Numbered from the stretch's first letter, positions 27,245-37,217 are shown. The stretch is 64,000 bases of DNA from a bacterium (GCA_029565675.1 JAKQNP010000025.1:1-64000), one strand, 5' to 3'. Numbers and translations are program-made. The notes: generated from the sequence alone by a model not told the origin.

Positions 27245-28569
27245 AAGCCTCTCCGCCGGCAGCAGCCTTTGTAAAAAAGGCTTTTCCAGAACGGTATTGG
27301 TTTTCGCATGACGTAGCCGCCCTGCCCAAACCATATCCGGATACATTTCTATTATTGGAGCGGCGCGGATTTCCTCGCGAGGTGCTCCGCAGCGGAATTC
27401 CCTACCAGTTGAATGTATACTCCGACGAACTGGGAGGACTCCCTGAAGAACTTTTTAATGACCGGGCGATCAACTGGCATCAGCAGCAGTTTGGCAGAGT
27501 GGGACTCATTGCTGCAGCCGGTCTATTTCAATGGTCCGACAAATTGATCGTGACTGTTCTGCAGTCAGATTTGTGTCAGCAGATTTATCGCAGTTCGCGA
27601 TATAAATCGCTTGCCAAAACCAGAATCGAATCCCGCTTCAAATCCTGGCCACGCATTCTGCTCAATGCTGTCCTCGATTTTGCCGCCTCGCGACAAATCA
27701 CTGCGGTTTATATACCGGTTGCAGATGAGGTGTTGCGCCGTACAAAAAAACAACTGATCCCCGATCTCTTTCGGCGCATTTACAACAGCCCGGTCGAGCG
27801 TTACAGCCATGTCCGCTGCCAGCTTTTCGATACCGAGTATTGGACGATCGTGCCAAACGATAATATCGAAAAAATTGTTCCGCTGGAAGTACGGCCTGCA
27901 ACAGCTCCCGCACCCCACCACAAAGAAATCTGCATCTTTCACGATATCGAAGAGAACATCGATACGGACATAGATCCTGAAAAATGCCGGTCGGCTCTTA
28001 ACGAAATGCTGGTGATCGAATCTCGGCACGGCGTACGCGTGACCTACAACATTCTTGCCGCGCTTTACAAATCTAAAGTCGAATTGATTGCACCAGGTGG
28101 ACATGCTTTAGGTTTTCATTCCTTCGATCATGCCCTTCAAGGCAGTGAACAGCTCGCACGCTCGCGCAGGATGGACCTCCAGGTGCGCGGCTACCGTCCT
28201 CCAAGGTCAGAGCTGACACCCGAACTGAGTGAATTCAACCTGGCTTATTACAACTTTGACTGGCTTTTGTGTTGGTCGAAAGCACTCGCCCTCGACGATC
28301 CCACGCTGCAGGGGGGAATTGTCAAAATCCCTGTCCAGCTTGATGATTATGGCCTGCATACCGGCCGATATGACTACCCGGGTTGGCTGACCAGACTTCG
28401 TGGATTCCATAAAAATTCTTTTATCGCTATTGGATTACATGACTGCTATGCAGAACACTGGCTCGCGCATTACGATGAATTGCTCGATGAGCTTTCTCGC
28501 GTAGGCCGTCTCGTCACGGCGGACCAGGTGGCCGATCGAATTTTTCTGTCTTCAGAGGAGAACCGGTGA
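27241..28569 (+). CDS. Two-domain protein with C-terminal CE4-like polysaccharide deacetylase fold
   Basis: 442 residues. The N-terminal 225 residues are not recognisable (PYPDTFLLLERRGFPREV, AVYIPVADEVLRR). From about 230 the NodB-like barrel appears: EICIFHDIEENIDTD (equivalent of TFDDG), APGGHALGFHSFDH (the His pair), VRGYRPPRSELTP (the Arg-Pro motif) and FIAIGLHDCYAEHW (the late Leu-His motif). A metal-dependent N- or O-deacetylase acting on the glycan is the best guess. It is coupled to both neighbours by overlapping stop/start codons. Confidence 0.6.
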   Translation: MKASPPAAAFVKKAFPERYWFSHDVAALPKPYPDTFLLLERRGFPREVLRSGIPYQLNVYSDELGGLPEELFNDRAINWHQQQFGRVGLIAAAGLFQWSDKLIVTVLQSDLCQQIYRSSRYKSLAKTRIESRFKSWPRILLNAVLDFAASRQITAVYIPVADEVLRRTKKQLIPDLFRRIYNSPVERYSHVRCQLFDTEYWTIVPNDNIEKIVPLEVRPATAPAPHHKEICIFHDIEENIDTDIDPEKCRSALNEMLVIESRHGVRVTYNILAALYKSKVELIAPGGHALGFHSFDHALQGSEQLARSRRMDLQVRGYRPPRSELTPELSEFNLAYYNFDWLLCWSKALALDDPTLQGGIVKIPVQLDDYGLHTGRYDYPGWLTRLRGFHKNSFIAIGLHDCYAEHWLAHYDELLDELSRVGRLVTADQVADRIFLSSEENR

Positions 28570-29525
28570 ACTATTTTTGGTACCTGTTTTCTCAAAACGG
28601 CTGGCATGATGGCGGCAATTCGACCGAACAGTATGGCCGTGCGCTTTCCGGCGAACCCAGCATTTTTATTCATGGCGATCGCAGCGAACTCAAAGCCAAA
28701 TATCATTATCTGGAAATCATTCCGCGAGGTGAAGAATATGTCATACCGGCGCTTGAGAAATCCGTTGAACAAGCGAAAATCGGCATGTTTTGCAAACCGA
28801 GTGAGAATTTTTTACGATATTTGGAGTATTGCAGGGTTGCTGGAATAAAAACCATATACCGTTGCGTGGACGACTGGCGCCACAACTTCGGCGAAGGCTG
28901 GTTTGATCCGGCCATCGAAGAGAAAATGATCGCGCTGGCAGATCTCGCCGTGGCCTCCTCTCGTCGCATGGCGGACTTTTATGGGATCCGCTATCTTCCC
29001 AATGCCTGCGCCTGGATTCGGCCGAAAATTCCGTCCCCAGGCAATACTCCCCTGGTCGGCTTTGCCGGATTAGCGGACCTGCCGCGCTTCGATCTTGATC
29101 TGGTGCGGTCGCTCGCCGAACAATTTCCAGACATCCGTTTCGAAATCGTGGGCACCCGAAATCCGTGGCGCACACGCAACATCACGGCACGGGCCAGTTG
29201 CTTCTGGCACGAAGCCATTCAGCATATGAAAAACTTTGACGTGGGGATTATTCCATATTGTGGTGATCACCTCGACGGTATGCAGCCGATTAAATCCTGG
29301 GAGTATCTCGGGATGGGAATTCCTCAATTGAGCCAGCATGATCTGGATCTGCCGCGCCATAACTCTGTGTACAGGTACAAAACGCTCGATGAAAGTATTG
29401 AAAAATTGAGATCAATCCTGGCCACACTCGCCACCCTGAATAAAAGTCCGATTCTCACCTATGCTTCGCAGAACACCTGGCAAACGCGTATCCGCCAGTT
29501 AGTTGATTGGCTGGATCTCCCCTGA
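28566..29525 (+). CDS. Glycosyltransferase, GT4-like, short
   Basis: 319 residues, GTG start overlapping the previous TGA. The N-terminal domain is shorter than usual (FWYLFSQNGWHDGGNSTEQ). The donor half is clear: YLPNACAWIRP, LVGFAGLADLPRFDLDLVRSL, VGIIPYCGDHLDGMQPIK and SWEYLGMGIPQLS. Last gene of the tightly coupled run 22.5-29.5 kb. Confidence 0.75.
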   Translation: MNYFWYLFSQNGWHDGGNSTEQYGRALSGEPSIFIHGDRSELKAKYHYLEIIPRGEEYVIPALEKSVEQAKIGMFCKPSENFLRYLEYCRVAGIKTIYRCVDDWRHNFGEGWFDPAIEEKMIALADLAVASSRRMADFYGIRYLPNACAWIRPKIPSPGNTPLVGFAGLADLPRFDLDLVRSLAEQFPDIRFEIVGTRNPWRTRNITARASCFWHEAIQHMKNFDVGIIPYCGDHLDGMQPIKSWEYLGMGIPQLSQHDLDLPRHNSVYRYKTLDESIEKLRSILATLATLNKSPILTYASQNTWQTRIRQLVDWLDLP

Positions 29526-29937
29526 GGTGATTTAAGGTATCCGCAGCTTGAATGAAGCCTGGAAATATGTGATTTGCAATTTTCAGGCGTAAGGGTGTTC
29601 TCACTACGCTGGTTTCTATTCCATATCATCTTGTTCACGAAAAACAGATCATGAACATTTTGAAAGAATGCCTTGACCAGTATACTTCACAGGGTCCTTA
29701 CCAGGGAATGGATCAGCCAATGACGATTGGGCATAAAGTCAGGCTATCTGTCAGGGTAATGCAATATGAAGTCTCCGGCGGATTTTCAATCTTTGCGAAA
29801 AAGGAAGAATGATGAACAGGCTTTTCCCTTCCCCCGCGTCTGGTGTTCAATCGTACGATTGGCGGTCGGTTTTGGTAACGCGGAAAGCGGCTTCGGCATG
29901 CAACGCAGTTGCTTCTTTATGAAATCATCTGAACCTA
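29526..29937. other. Intergenic between convergent gene runs, with one possible 53-residue frame
   Basis: A small open frame runs from the ATG at 29651 to 29812 on the plus strand (MNILKECLDQYTSQ to GFSIFAKKEE). It could be the tail of a lost gene. A second frame at 29766-29984 is not convincing. Nothing else is visible. Confidence 0.4.
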
Positions 29938-30963
29938 TCATTGTAATTGAATCGATCCGCTTTTCTTCAACAATAGTTTACTGAATTGGAATTGTACTGT
30001 TTTCAAGATAAAGGCAAGTCCACCAGATAGATAATAAAGCCAATGCCAGGGGATGGTCCGAAGTGCGAATAGATAACCGCGTTTGCGTCGGAAGAAGCAA
30101 TAAACCGGCATATTTAGAGATACCAGTAACAGTGCGAGTATGGCGCTCACGTACAACCACACCGGCCTCCACCAGGAGACGGACAACGTGGCAAGGATAC
30201 CGTAAACGAGGACGACGCTGATGCGATTTGAGGTTTTTAAATTAAGATCATTAATGAACTGTTGCTGCTGCAGGATCAATTCCGTCCATGGCAGTGCCCG
30301 CCGGAAGAAATCGGTTTTGAGCATGTTGGCTATTTCCCAGCGTTTTAAATGTTTGACCGTGAGCGTTTTAACCAGACGGATGCGGTGGCCTGCCCTTTTT
30401 AACCGGTAGCCTAGCTCGATGTCCTCGATACAGGCTTGGCGATAGTGTTCATTAAAGCCGTTAATCTGCAAAAAAACATCCCGTCGTATGACGCCGCAAG
30501 CGCCCCAAAAGGTCGAAGCCTCTGCGTTGCTGGTTTGATGGATGTAATGGTGCAACAGATTTCGATATTGTGACAGAAAATTATTTTCCGCGGGTGCGTC
30601 GTCATAGGAGCCGATTACCGCAGCCAGATCCGGTTCCTGTTGGAAAATGGCGATCACTTGTTTAATGGCGTTGGGCTCGATCGTCACATCAGAATCGACG
30701 AAAAAAATCAAGTCGCCCTGTGCGGCGTACGCACCGAGATTGCGTGCATGTGCGGGTCCAAATCGTTCGGTGGTCGTCAAGACGACCGCACCTGCCGACT
30801 CAGCGGCGTCCCGTGAGTTGTCCGAAGCGACATCTATGACGACAATAATTTCCAGCGGTGCTGGATCGACTTTTAAAAGGCTCGCTAAACATTGTTTGAA
30901 TTTTTCGCCGCCGTTATGAACAGGTACGATCAAGGAAATCGTCGGTGGTTGATTCATCATCAT
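29938..30963 (-). CDS. GT2 family glycosyltransferase with C-terminal membrane segments
   Basis: 341 residues. ISLIVPVHNGGEKFKQCLASL, IIVVIDVASDNSRD and LIFFVDSDVTIEPN (DXD) form the GT-A core. ACIEDIELGYRLKRAG carries the ED motif of processive and polyprenyl-linked GT2 enzymes. Two or three hydrophobic segments follow (LVYGILATLSVSW, LYVSAILALLLVSL). Likely membrane-bound and acting on a lipid-linked acceptor. It starts 2 bp after the stop of the upstream gene. Confidence 0.85.
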   Translation of the reverse strand: MMMNQPPTISLIVPVHNGGEKFKQCLASLLKVDPAPLEIIVVIDVASDNSRDAAESAGAVVLTTTERFGPAHARNLGAYAAQGDLIFFVDSDVTIEPNAIKQVIAIFQQEPDLAAVIGSYDDAPAENNFLSQYRNLLHHYIHQTSNAEASTFWGACGVIRRDVFLQINGFNEHYRQACIEDIELGYRLKRAGHRIRLVKTLTVKHLKRWEIANMLKTDFFRRALPWTELILQQQQFINDLNLKTSNRISVVLVYGILATLSVSWWRPVWLYVSAILALLLVSLNMPVYCFFRRKRGYLFALRTIPWHWLYYLSGGLAFILKTVQFQFSKLLLKKSGSIQLQ

Positions 30964-30964
30964 A

Positions 30965-32305
30965 TCAGCGCCTTAGCTTTTCCAGAAGTATTCTTTGCAG
31001 AAAAAAGGCTCCATGGATAGAGAATATTATAACGAAAGGCATAATGGGAAGTCTGTAGCGGTCCGTAAAACTGAAAGGAGCCGAAGCAATGGTAAAGTAA
31101 AAAATGATCACCATCAGCAGCACAAATTTAACACGTTCACTTCTATAAAGGGTGAAAAATCCCAAACCAGCGGTCATATAAAGAACAAGCAGATCGACTG
31201 TGCAAAAACACAGCCAGGCCAAGCTCCCGACACTGCGATTCCGGGTCAGTACGGTTACTTTTTCCAATAGACCTTTGTTCGTATTGATGTTGGCCAGTCT
31301 ATAAACGGGAAGATCTAATAGTTCAAGGAGCTTGTTGCTTCCGGGCAGCATGAAAAAATGGATTGCTCCCGATATGTATTTCTTTGTGTCAAGAACGACT
31401 GCTTGAGCCATTTTATTTAATAAGGATGTACGGGGATTTAGTTTTTCCATATCATTCATCTTTGTATTGGCATTCAGATCAACGCCAGATGCCAACGGGC
31501 GAGGATCTTTCGATGCCCGTAACAAAACGGAGACGTGTTTCATGTTCCATCTAATCACCGCCCTTTGATGATAAGAAATCGTGAACGAATCGGATACGAC
31601 ATAATTGCGAACCATCCATGGCGCAATCGTCAAAAAGAAAACAAAGGCAAACAACGCATACTTTCTCATGCCGATCATCAGATTGCTTCTGAACCGGAAG
31701 CAGAAAACGACGATCAAAAAAATGACCAAATAAACGCTCACAGGCCGGCAAAGTGTGGCAAGCCCAAGGAGTATCGCAGCCAGGGTCACGTCCTTATTGT
31801 CTTTTGTCGTTATGAACCTTGCCAGAAAAAAAATGCTGGAGCAGAAAATAAAAAGAAACATTGTTTCCGAAAGCAACAGGTTTGTGTGGATGACATTTGT
31901 ATATTCGAAAGCAAGAAGCCAGCCAGCGGCAACGGCTATTTTTTCATTGAAAAGAGTAGCGGCTATTTTATAGAGGAGAAGGCAGGTAAAAGCTCCGATA
32001 ATTGTTTGAACAAAAATCGCAATGAAAGGATGCTGCCCCACCATGGCATAGATGACGGCCAGAAAAAAAGGATAGCCTGGCGTTCTGGTCGTATCGGACT
32101 CGTACGGACTTTTGGATGAAGCGGAAAAAGTCTGATGGTCCAACAAATTCACTGCAATGCGGTGATATTCTGCAGCATCACTTACAAGCAGTTTATTTAT
32201 AAAGACTTCGACTTTCCAGGGACCGATCAGAAGAAACAGACCCATTCGAAGAAGAATGGCCGCTAAAAAAATGAAAAGTAGATGTCTGTGGCTATCGACC
32301 ATCAT
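30965..32305 (-). CDS. Multi-pass glycosyltransferase, GT39/ArnT-like
   Basis: About 446 residues, with paired ATGs at 32305/32302 behind GGGGAG; a GTG at 32338 is also open. SDAAEYHRIAVNLLDHQTF and RTPGYPFFLAVIYA are the loop signatures of dolichyl-phosphate-mannose-type transferases. About ten hydrophobic helices follow (FIAIFVQTIIGAFTCLLLY, YALFAFVFFLTIAPWMV). Transfers a sugar from a polyprenyl-phosphate donor in the periplasm. It forms a two-gene unit with the GT2 gene below it. Confidence 0.8.
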   Translation of the reverse strand: MMVDSHRHLLFIFLAAILLRMGLFLLIGPWKVEVFINKLLVSDAAEYHRIAVNLLDHQTFSASSKSPYESDTTRTPGYPFFLAVIYAMVGQHPFIAIFVQTIIGAFTCLLLYKIAATLFNEKIAVAAGWLLAFEYTNVIHTNLLLSETMFLFIFCSSIFFLARFITTKDNKDVTLAAILLGLATLCRPVSVYLVIFLIVVFCFRFRSNLMIGMRKYALFAFVFFLTIAPWMVRNYVVSDSFTISYHQRAVIRWNMKHVSVLLRASKDPRPLASGVDLNANTKMNDMEKLNPRTSLLNKMAQAVVLDTKKYISGAIHFFMLPGSNKLLELLDLPVYRLANINTNKGLLEKVTVLTRNRSVGSLAWLCFCTVDLLVLYMTAGLGFFTLYRSERVKFVLLMVIIFYFTIASAPFSFTDRYRLPIMPFVIIFSIHGAFFLQRILLEKLRR

Positions 32306-32508
32306 GACTCCCCGTATAAAAAAAAGCCTCATTCTCACGCCATACCATCGTCAGACAAACTTCCGGCCCCGGTATGCCATATTAACAAAAAATACAGTCA
32401 TGATCGAAATACGGGTTGGAGATCGATGCCAGCAAAACGATAGTCTTGGTGAAAAACGTGACCGGAACTTTTAGCACTTTTCGATGGAGCTGTGATCTAT
32501 TCCATGAT

Positions 32509-34011
32509 TTAATTTGAAGATGGAATGGATCTAGCTGTAGCCGGGTCCAAGACCATTTCGGGCCTTTGTTGATCATCGCCCCTTGCTTTTTCTGGATTCA
32601 GTTCCTCATGATAGACCATTTCGGTATTAACCATCCACACGTCGTTGGTTTCACCGGTGATGTTGCGTGCGGCAAAAATGCCTGTGAGCATCGAGTGATC
32701 CTGATTGTTGTATCGGTGCAGACCATTACGGCCGATTGTTTGTAAATTTAAAAAACTCGCCAAGTACTGTCGTAGAATATTTAAGTTATCTCGATAATTC
32801 TCATGATAGACCGGATACGTTTTTCTCATGCGCACCACGGTACTATCGATCACTTCGTGAGGTTCGATAAGACCGATTTTTGTACATTCGCGAATGCCAG
32901 TTTCAATCATACGCTCTTCTGGCCAGTTCCATTCTTCATCTTTGTCCCATAAAAAATACTCGAGGCCGAGCAGCGTATGGTTTGGATTGGGCACCATATC
33001 CGGGCTCCAATTTTTATAATTTTGTACGCGACCGAGTTTCACATCCGGCGCGTGAATGTAAATCCAATTATCGGGGAATACGTCTTTACGATTGATAATA
33101 AGCACAACGGTTAGATAATCGCGATGGTGCAGGCGGTCCGCTGCCTGTAAAATAGTATGCGGCGGCAGAGGATCAAGGGCGTAGATCAATTCTCGTAAGG
33201 GCATGCTTGAAATAAAATGCTTACCGTCCAATTCGATGGAAAGACCGTCATCGGTTGTACCATACATACTCTCGATGCGACGATTGCGATGGCGAAGGCG
33301 CTCGACGCGTACTCCGCGGAGCGTTTCGCTACCCTGCTGCGCCAGCCGTGATTCGCAACATTCCCACATCATACCCGGGCCGAGGCGGGGATAATGAAAC
33401 TTTTCGATAAGCGTGGTAATGCGTTTGTCATTGTGGCGGTTTAGAAAAAACGCGTCATGCACGGCATTCCATAGTGAGAGATTATTGATGCGCTGGGCTG
33501 CCCAATCCGCGGAAATTTTATCACATGGAATGCCCCAGACTTTTTCCGTGTAGGTTTTGAAAAAAATATCGTATAAACGATAGCCAAACCGGTTCGCCAC
33601 CCACAACTCAAAGTTGTTGTCATCGCCATATGGAAGCACTTTGGCGCGGAAATAACTAAGACCGATGCGAACCGCTTCCAGAGGACCCAATCCCACCAGC
33701 GCATTGAGAGGCTTGAGCGGATAATCGTAGAAACGGCCGCTATAATAAATACGGGAGAGTCGCGGCCGCAACAGGAAATCATCGCCGATAATTTCCTGCC
33801 ATAGTTTATTGATGTACGGAATTTTCGAAAAGAAACGATGTCCGCCAATATCGAAACGATAACCTTTATAATTCACAGTACGTGAAATGCCGCCGACCTG
33901 TGCATCCGCTTCTACTATTGTCGAGCGCATTCCCAGTTTTGCAAGTTCATAAGCCGCTGTCAAGCCGGCCGGTCCGGCACCGATCACAAGTGATTCAGAC
34001 AATGAAGACAA
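32509..34011 (-). CDS. FAD-dependent amine-oxidase/UDP-galactopyranose-mutase-like protein
   Basis: 500 residues, TTG start. Dinucleotide-binding [15 protein letters not shown] at about 11-25, then [19 protein letters not shown] and [14 protein letters not shown], the arrangement of protoporphyrinogen-oxidase-like and UGM-like flavoproteins of polysaccharide loci. The C terminus has [13 protein letters not shown], which closes the FAD site. Likely role: redox or ring isomerisation of a nucleotide sugar or lipid-linked precursor. UGM proper is usually about 370 residues, so a related desaturase or mutase is equally possible. Confidence 0.7.
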   Translation of the reverse strand: MSSLSESLVIGAGPAGLTAAYELAKLGMRSTIVEADAQVGGISRTVNYKGYRFDIGGHRFFSKIPYINKLWQEIIGDDFLLRPRLSRIYYSGRFYDYPLKPLNALVGLGPLEAVRIGLSYFRAKVLPYGDDNNFELWVANRFGYRLYDIFFKTYTEKVWGIPCDKISADWAAQRINNLSLWNAVHDAFFLNRHNDKRITTLIEKFHYPRLGPGMMWECCESRLAQQGSETLRGVRVERLRHRNRRIESMYGTTDDGLSIELDGKHFISSMPLRELIYALDPLPPHTILQAADRLHHRDYLTVVLIINRKDVFPDNWIYIHAPDVKLGRVQNYKNWSPDMVPNPNHTLLGLEYFLWDKDEEWNWPEERMIETGIRECTKIGLIEPHEVIDSTVVRMRKTYPVYHENYRDNLNILRQYLASFLNLQTIGRNGLHRYNNQDHSMLTGIFAARNITGETNDVWMVNTEMVYHEELNPEKARGDDQQRPEMVLDPATARSIPSSN

Positions 34012-34228
34012 GGCTATGCTTTCTCAATTTCAATTAGTTGCTAATTGCTGGTGCAAAAAGCATGTTATCAAATCACGGAGAGCATTTGCAGTCATCATCT
34101 TCCTGGAGGTGCAAATGAGATAAGAGTCCCTGCTACACCTGTTTTTGAGCGACTGGTCCAGCGTATGGCCTTTTCCGCTCCTGACTCGCTGAAAAGGTAG
34201 CCAAACATGATCTAAAAAACAAACAAAA
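34012..34228. other. Intergenic upstream of the flavoprotein gene
   Basis: No reading frame with gene-like composition. It precedes a strong hairpin and the defective ISL3 element. Confidence 0.5.
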
Positions 34229-34259
34229 TCACTGGTGTCCGGTAACCGGACACCAGTGA
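34229..34259 (-). terminator. Perfect 15-bp-arm hairpin, terminator-like on the minus strand
   Basis: TCACTGGTGTCCGGT and its exact reverse complement are separated by one A. On the minus strand it is followed by a T-rich run (TTTTGTTTGTTTTTT). It could end leftward transcription from the IS, or be a relic of an element boundary outside the IS ends. Confidence 0.55.
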
Positions 34260-34327
34260 AACAAAATTATTAATAAATAAAGAAATGCGAATAGAGTCTA
34301 CGGGAAGAAATGGAAAGTAAAAAAAAT

Positions 34328-35207
34328 GGTTCTCTGCAACATTGAGTGGGTAAAATTGTGGTAATTTTAGTAAATTCCTTTTTGATGAGCAATACAAACA
34401 AGACATCAGAAAGGAATAATATGGCAACAGCAGAACTCTTTAGTTTAGCGCCTGGTCTTGAAGAGCCGTGGTATGTATCGGATGTCAAATTTGACCCCAG
34501 TAATAGGCGATTGGATCTGACGATTGATTTCAAGCGAGGCTCTCATTTTAGCTGTCCTGAATGTAAAAAATCTGATTGTATTGCATGTGCATCCCGACAG
34601 CCTGTGGCGGATCTTGGGACATTATGTTGACCAAGCTGTCCAGCAAGCAGATCTAAGCAGCCTGACCGATGTCGGCATAGATGAAGTTGCCAAAAAGAAA
34701 GGCCATGAGTATATCACCGTTTTGGGCGATCTGCGCATGTCAAAGGTTGTTTATCTTGCAGATACGCGGGAATCTTCGGCCATTGAAGACTTTGCTGATT
34801 ATTTAAAATACAAACTCTCGCAAGAGGAAGAAGCAAAACTGGCGTCGCTCAAGCGACTTAACTTGAAAACAGCACGAGCCCATGCCATCGTAGAATCTCT
34901 ACGGGAAACATGGAATGCAACAGATAAAAATGAGGCGCGATTCTTGCAGAAAAAATGGTACTTCTGGGCTACGCATAGCCGACTTGAGCCCATCAAAGAA
35001 TTTGCCAAAACCGTCCGAAACCATTGGGAAGGTATTCCCAATGTGTTCGATGGCTATATCACTAACGGCCTTATTGAGGGTCTTGATAACCAGATCAAAA
35101 CAGCGATGAAAAGAGCCTATGGTTTTAAATCTTTCGCGTATTTTGCGCACAATAATTTTTCTGGTCGCGGGTAAATTGGCTTTACCCACACTATCCTGAC
35201 GAGAACC
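34328..35207 (+). mobile_element. Defective ISL3-family insertion sequence, about 880 bp
   Basis: Both ends begin GGTTCTC and run into GTGGGTAAA: left GGTTCTCTGC at 34328 with GTGGGTAAAATT following, right end (reverse complement from 35207) GGTTCTCGTC with GTGGGTAAAG following. Intact ISL3 elements are about 1.3-1.5 kb, so several hundred bp are lost. No clear 8-bp target duplication is seen (AAAAAAAT left, ATTTAACA right). Confidence 0.8.
34421..35174 (+). pseudogene. ISL3-family transposase, internally deleted
   Basis: The N-terminal zinc-finger part is present (LEEPWYVSDVKFDPS, then HFSCPEC) but goes out of frame near 34600. The catalytic part resumes in another frame (LTDVGIDEVAKKKGHEYITV), then jumps to AKLASLKRLNLKTARAHAI. 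The C-terminal GLIEGLDNQIKTAMKRAYGFK is intact. At least two deletions, so inactive. Confidence 0.85.
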
Positions 35208-35258
35208 ATTTAACAAGAGTCCTATCAAAAGTGATCGGTTGACATAGGATCGGGTGAT

Positions 35259-36125
35259 ATGAGCGAACGTTTCGCAGCAGAAGATTCTTACCTGTCTTTC
35301 TTTGCCGTCGAGCATCGGCTAAGGTCGATGGTTCCGTGTTGCCGCAAAAGCATTTTGTGTTATCCCGAGCTCCCCAAAGAGTGGCATGTTATACATAAGA
35401 TGATATACCTGTTGGGCTATCAGGTTACGAATGATTATAAGGGTAAGTTTGATCTGGCAATTAACTGGGAAGACACAACGGTTCGCTCTCATTGCGCCGA
35501 ACTTTTTGGCATAGCCAGGAGGCTGGCGGTTATTAATTTGCAGTGCAGCGATATAAGCAAGACCCGGGTTGACCGAGTTTTACGGGAAGTATTCGGCTAT
35601 GGGTTGGCTGTGAATCCTTTATCGTTTGATGGACTGTGTGTCCGAAAATCGGAAAAGAATTTTGCCCATGATGGACGGGTTATTCAATGCCCCGTTCTTT
35701 TTATGGAGAAAGGGTATGTGTATCAACGGGTGGTTGATAACACAGTCGAGCAGAGCTTTGTTAAGGACATCCGGATTCCCGTTATTGGAGACAAGATACC
35801 TTTTGTGTACCTTAAATACAGGGCTATAGACCAAAGATTTAGCGCGATCAATACCCGGGTTTGCGTGGTCGGGTCCAGAAAGGTTTTGACAAAGATGGAG
35901 CAGGAGAACATAATTTTATTTTCACGCCGGATGGGATTGGATTACGGAGAGCTCGATGCCGCCCGGGACAACAAGGACGGCCAGCTCTATATTTTTGATG
36001 TGAATAATACACCTTCCGGCCCCCCCAATCACATTTCGCGGTGGGGATATGCGCGTGCCTTGAGGTCTCTGTCAACAGCTTTTGAAAAGTCATTTGGAAT
36101 TCGGAGTCGGACCAAATTAATTTGA
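35259..36125 (+). CDS. ATP-grasp-like protein of unknown substrate
   Basis: 288 residues. The C-terminal YGELDAARDNKDGQLYIFDV followed by NNTPSGPP matches the metal/phosphate end of ATP-grasp ligases (D-x-N-x-T-P). The N terminus (ILCYPELPKEWHVIHKMIYLLGY) resembles glycan-locus ATP-grasp relatives. It may join a carboxylate to an amine on the surface glycan. It begins 52 bp after the IS. Its last 17 bases belong to a dispersed repeat, so the C terminus may have been altered. Confidence 0.6.
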   Translation: MSERFAAEDSYLSFFAVEHRLRSMVPCCRKSILCYPELPKEWHVIHKMIYLLGYQVTNDYKGKFDLAINWEDTTVRSHCAELFGIARRLAVINLQCSDISKTRVDRVLREVFGYGLAVNPLSFDGLCVRKSEKNFAHDGRVIQCPVLFMEKGYVYQRVVDNTVEQSFVKDIRIPVIGDKIPFVYLKYRAIDQRFSAINTRVCVVGSRKVLTKMEQENIILFSRRMGLDYGELDAARDNKDGQLYIFDVNNTPSGPPNHISRWGYARALRSLSTAFEKSFGIRSRTKLI

Positions 36126-36206
36126 TATTATATAACAGATTATGCCGCCTTTTTTGCCCAAAAAGGGCCTTAGGGGCTATATTTTAAGCCCCATAATGGC
36201 TTCTAA
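36109..36206 (+). repeat. About 100-bp dispersed repeat, copy E1
   Basis: GGACCAAATTAATTTG, CAGATTATGCCGCC, GGGCCTTAGG, TTTTAAGCCCC and ATAATGGCTTC match 40056-40151 in the same order. Both copies sit at the 3' end of a gene or gene fragment. Confidence 0.7.
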
Positions 36207-36356
36207 GGAACGACAAAAAGCCTTTCTCAGGCGGCGGCCGCATCCTATTCCCCGGCCGAGCGATGCCGGTCGCGGCGGTGCGCGTAAAATGAGGCGATAA
36301 AGGCCGTTGAGGTCTTTGAGACAATATTTCAAAAAAAGTTATTTTATATATTGCAC

Positions 36357-36590
36357 TTTTCGATATTGTCGACTTTATCGACCAGACTTTTTCTCCATCA
36401 GAGAATGAGACACTCTTGTTTATGGTCGATGACTCTGATCCCAAAAGGAATGAACGGGTACAAGAATGGGCCCGTGCAATGCAAAAGGCCGGAAAGTTAA
36501 GAGTGTTGCCTGTTTTGCACCACAAACAAACCGGTCGAAATGGAGCGGATCTGCCCCCAACCGGGACCCAAAATGGTCAAAAGGTCAACT
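36357..36590 (+). pseudogene. Decayed copy of the M29-like aminopeptidase gene (first 78 codons)
   Basis: Aligned without gaps to 12837-13070, with about 17 differences in 230 bases by eye. The initiator region is lost (GCACTTTTCGAT where the intact gene has AAACATTTCGAT). Identity ends abruptly near 36590, after which the frame stops. Several differences are silent, so it was probably functional before decay. Confidence 0.9.
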
Positions 36591-36677
36591 TGAATGAAGT
36601 TTTTAAGGCAGCGGTTTCCGTGCAGGGACACGGCACAGAGTAACAGCATGCATCACCGCGCAAAATTGAGCGGATTT

Positions 36678-36883
36678 AGAGCTGACCGACACGATGCAAA
36701 AATTGTAACAAATTTTTGTTCTGAGAGTGATTGGTGACAGTTGTGTTTGCTTCATTTCATTGCTTTGTTCCGATGCAGTGCCGGCCGGTGATTTTGTTGC
36801 AAGACAATAAATACTTTTGAAGAAGGTAAAATATGAAGAATGGGAAATACGTAAAAGGTCTGGCCGTAATTCTGGCAAAATAA
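36678..36883 (+). pseudogene. Decayed copy of the TPR gene promoter and first 16 codons
   Basis: 36678-36810 is nearly identical to 14226-14358. Then a GAAGAAGGTAAAAT leader and an ATG at 36833 give MKNGKYVKGLAVILAK and a stop, against MQLKYVIGLVAILAIL in the intact gene. With the fragment to its left, it shows that the whole locus was copied and then deleted internally. Confidence 0.9.
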
Positions 36884-37025
36884 TCCAACCGACTGCAACA
36901 GCCGCTCGCATGGTTTGGTATCCGTGCATTTGCAAACGCTCATCATCTGGTCAGGACGGGAATGATCGATCCGATACCAGAGCCAGGATTCAACCCGGAG
37001 CGCGAAGCAATTGCGGCAACAGGTC

Positions 37026-37208
37026 ATGATCGGATACGGCAACGATATCGATGAGGAGGAAAAGAGCACCTTCATCGACCTTACGCGCAAACACCTAGGT
37101 GAGGCAGATATCGTACATCCGGATTTTGACAAACAGGTGGATGTCTATCTGACCACCTGTTCTCAAGACAGCGAAGCAATCTGTGAAGCATTCAAAAAGC
37201 ATGTCTAG
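37026..37208 (+). CDS. Uncertain small acidic protein, possibly the end of a decayed gene
   Basis: 60 codons from an ATG at 37026, ending 9 bp before the flavoprotein gene. A different frame at 36884-37054 reads RLQQPLAWFGIRAFANAHHL and then DPIPEPGFNPEREAIAATG, with coding-like composition. The two may be halves of one frameshifted protein. No family is recognised. Confidence 0.35.
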   Translation: MIGYGNDIDEEEKSTFIDLTRKHLGEADIVHPDFDKQVDVYLTTCSQDSEAICEAFKKHV

Positions 37209-37217
37209 GTGCAAGCC

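Noticed and set aside
34320-35215. 8-bp target duplication of the ISL3 element
   Set aside because: The flanks AAAAAAAT and ATTTAACA do not match.
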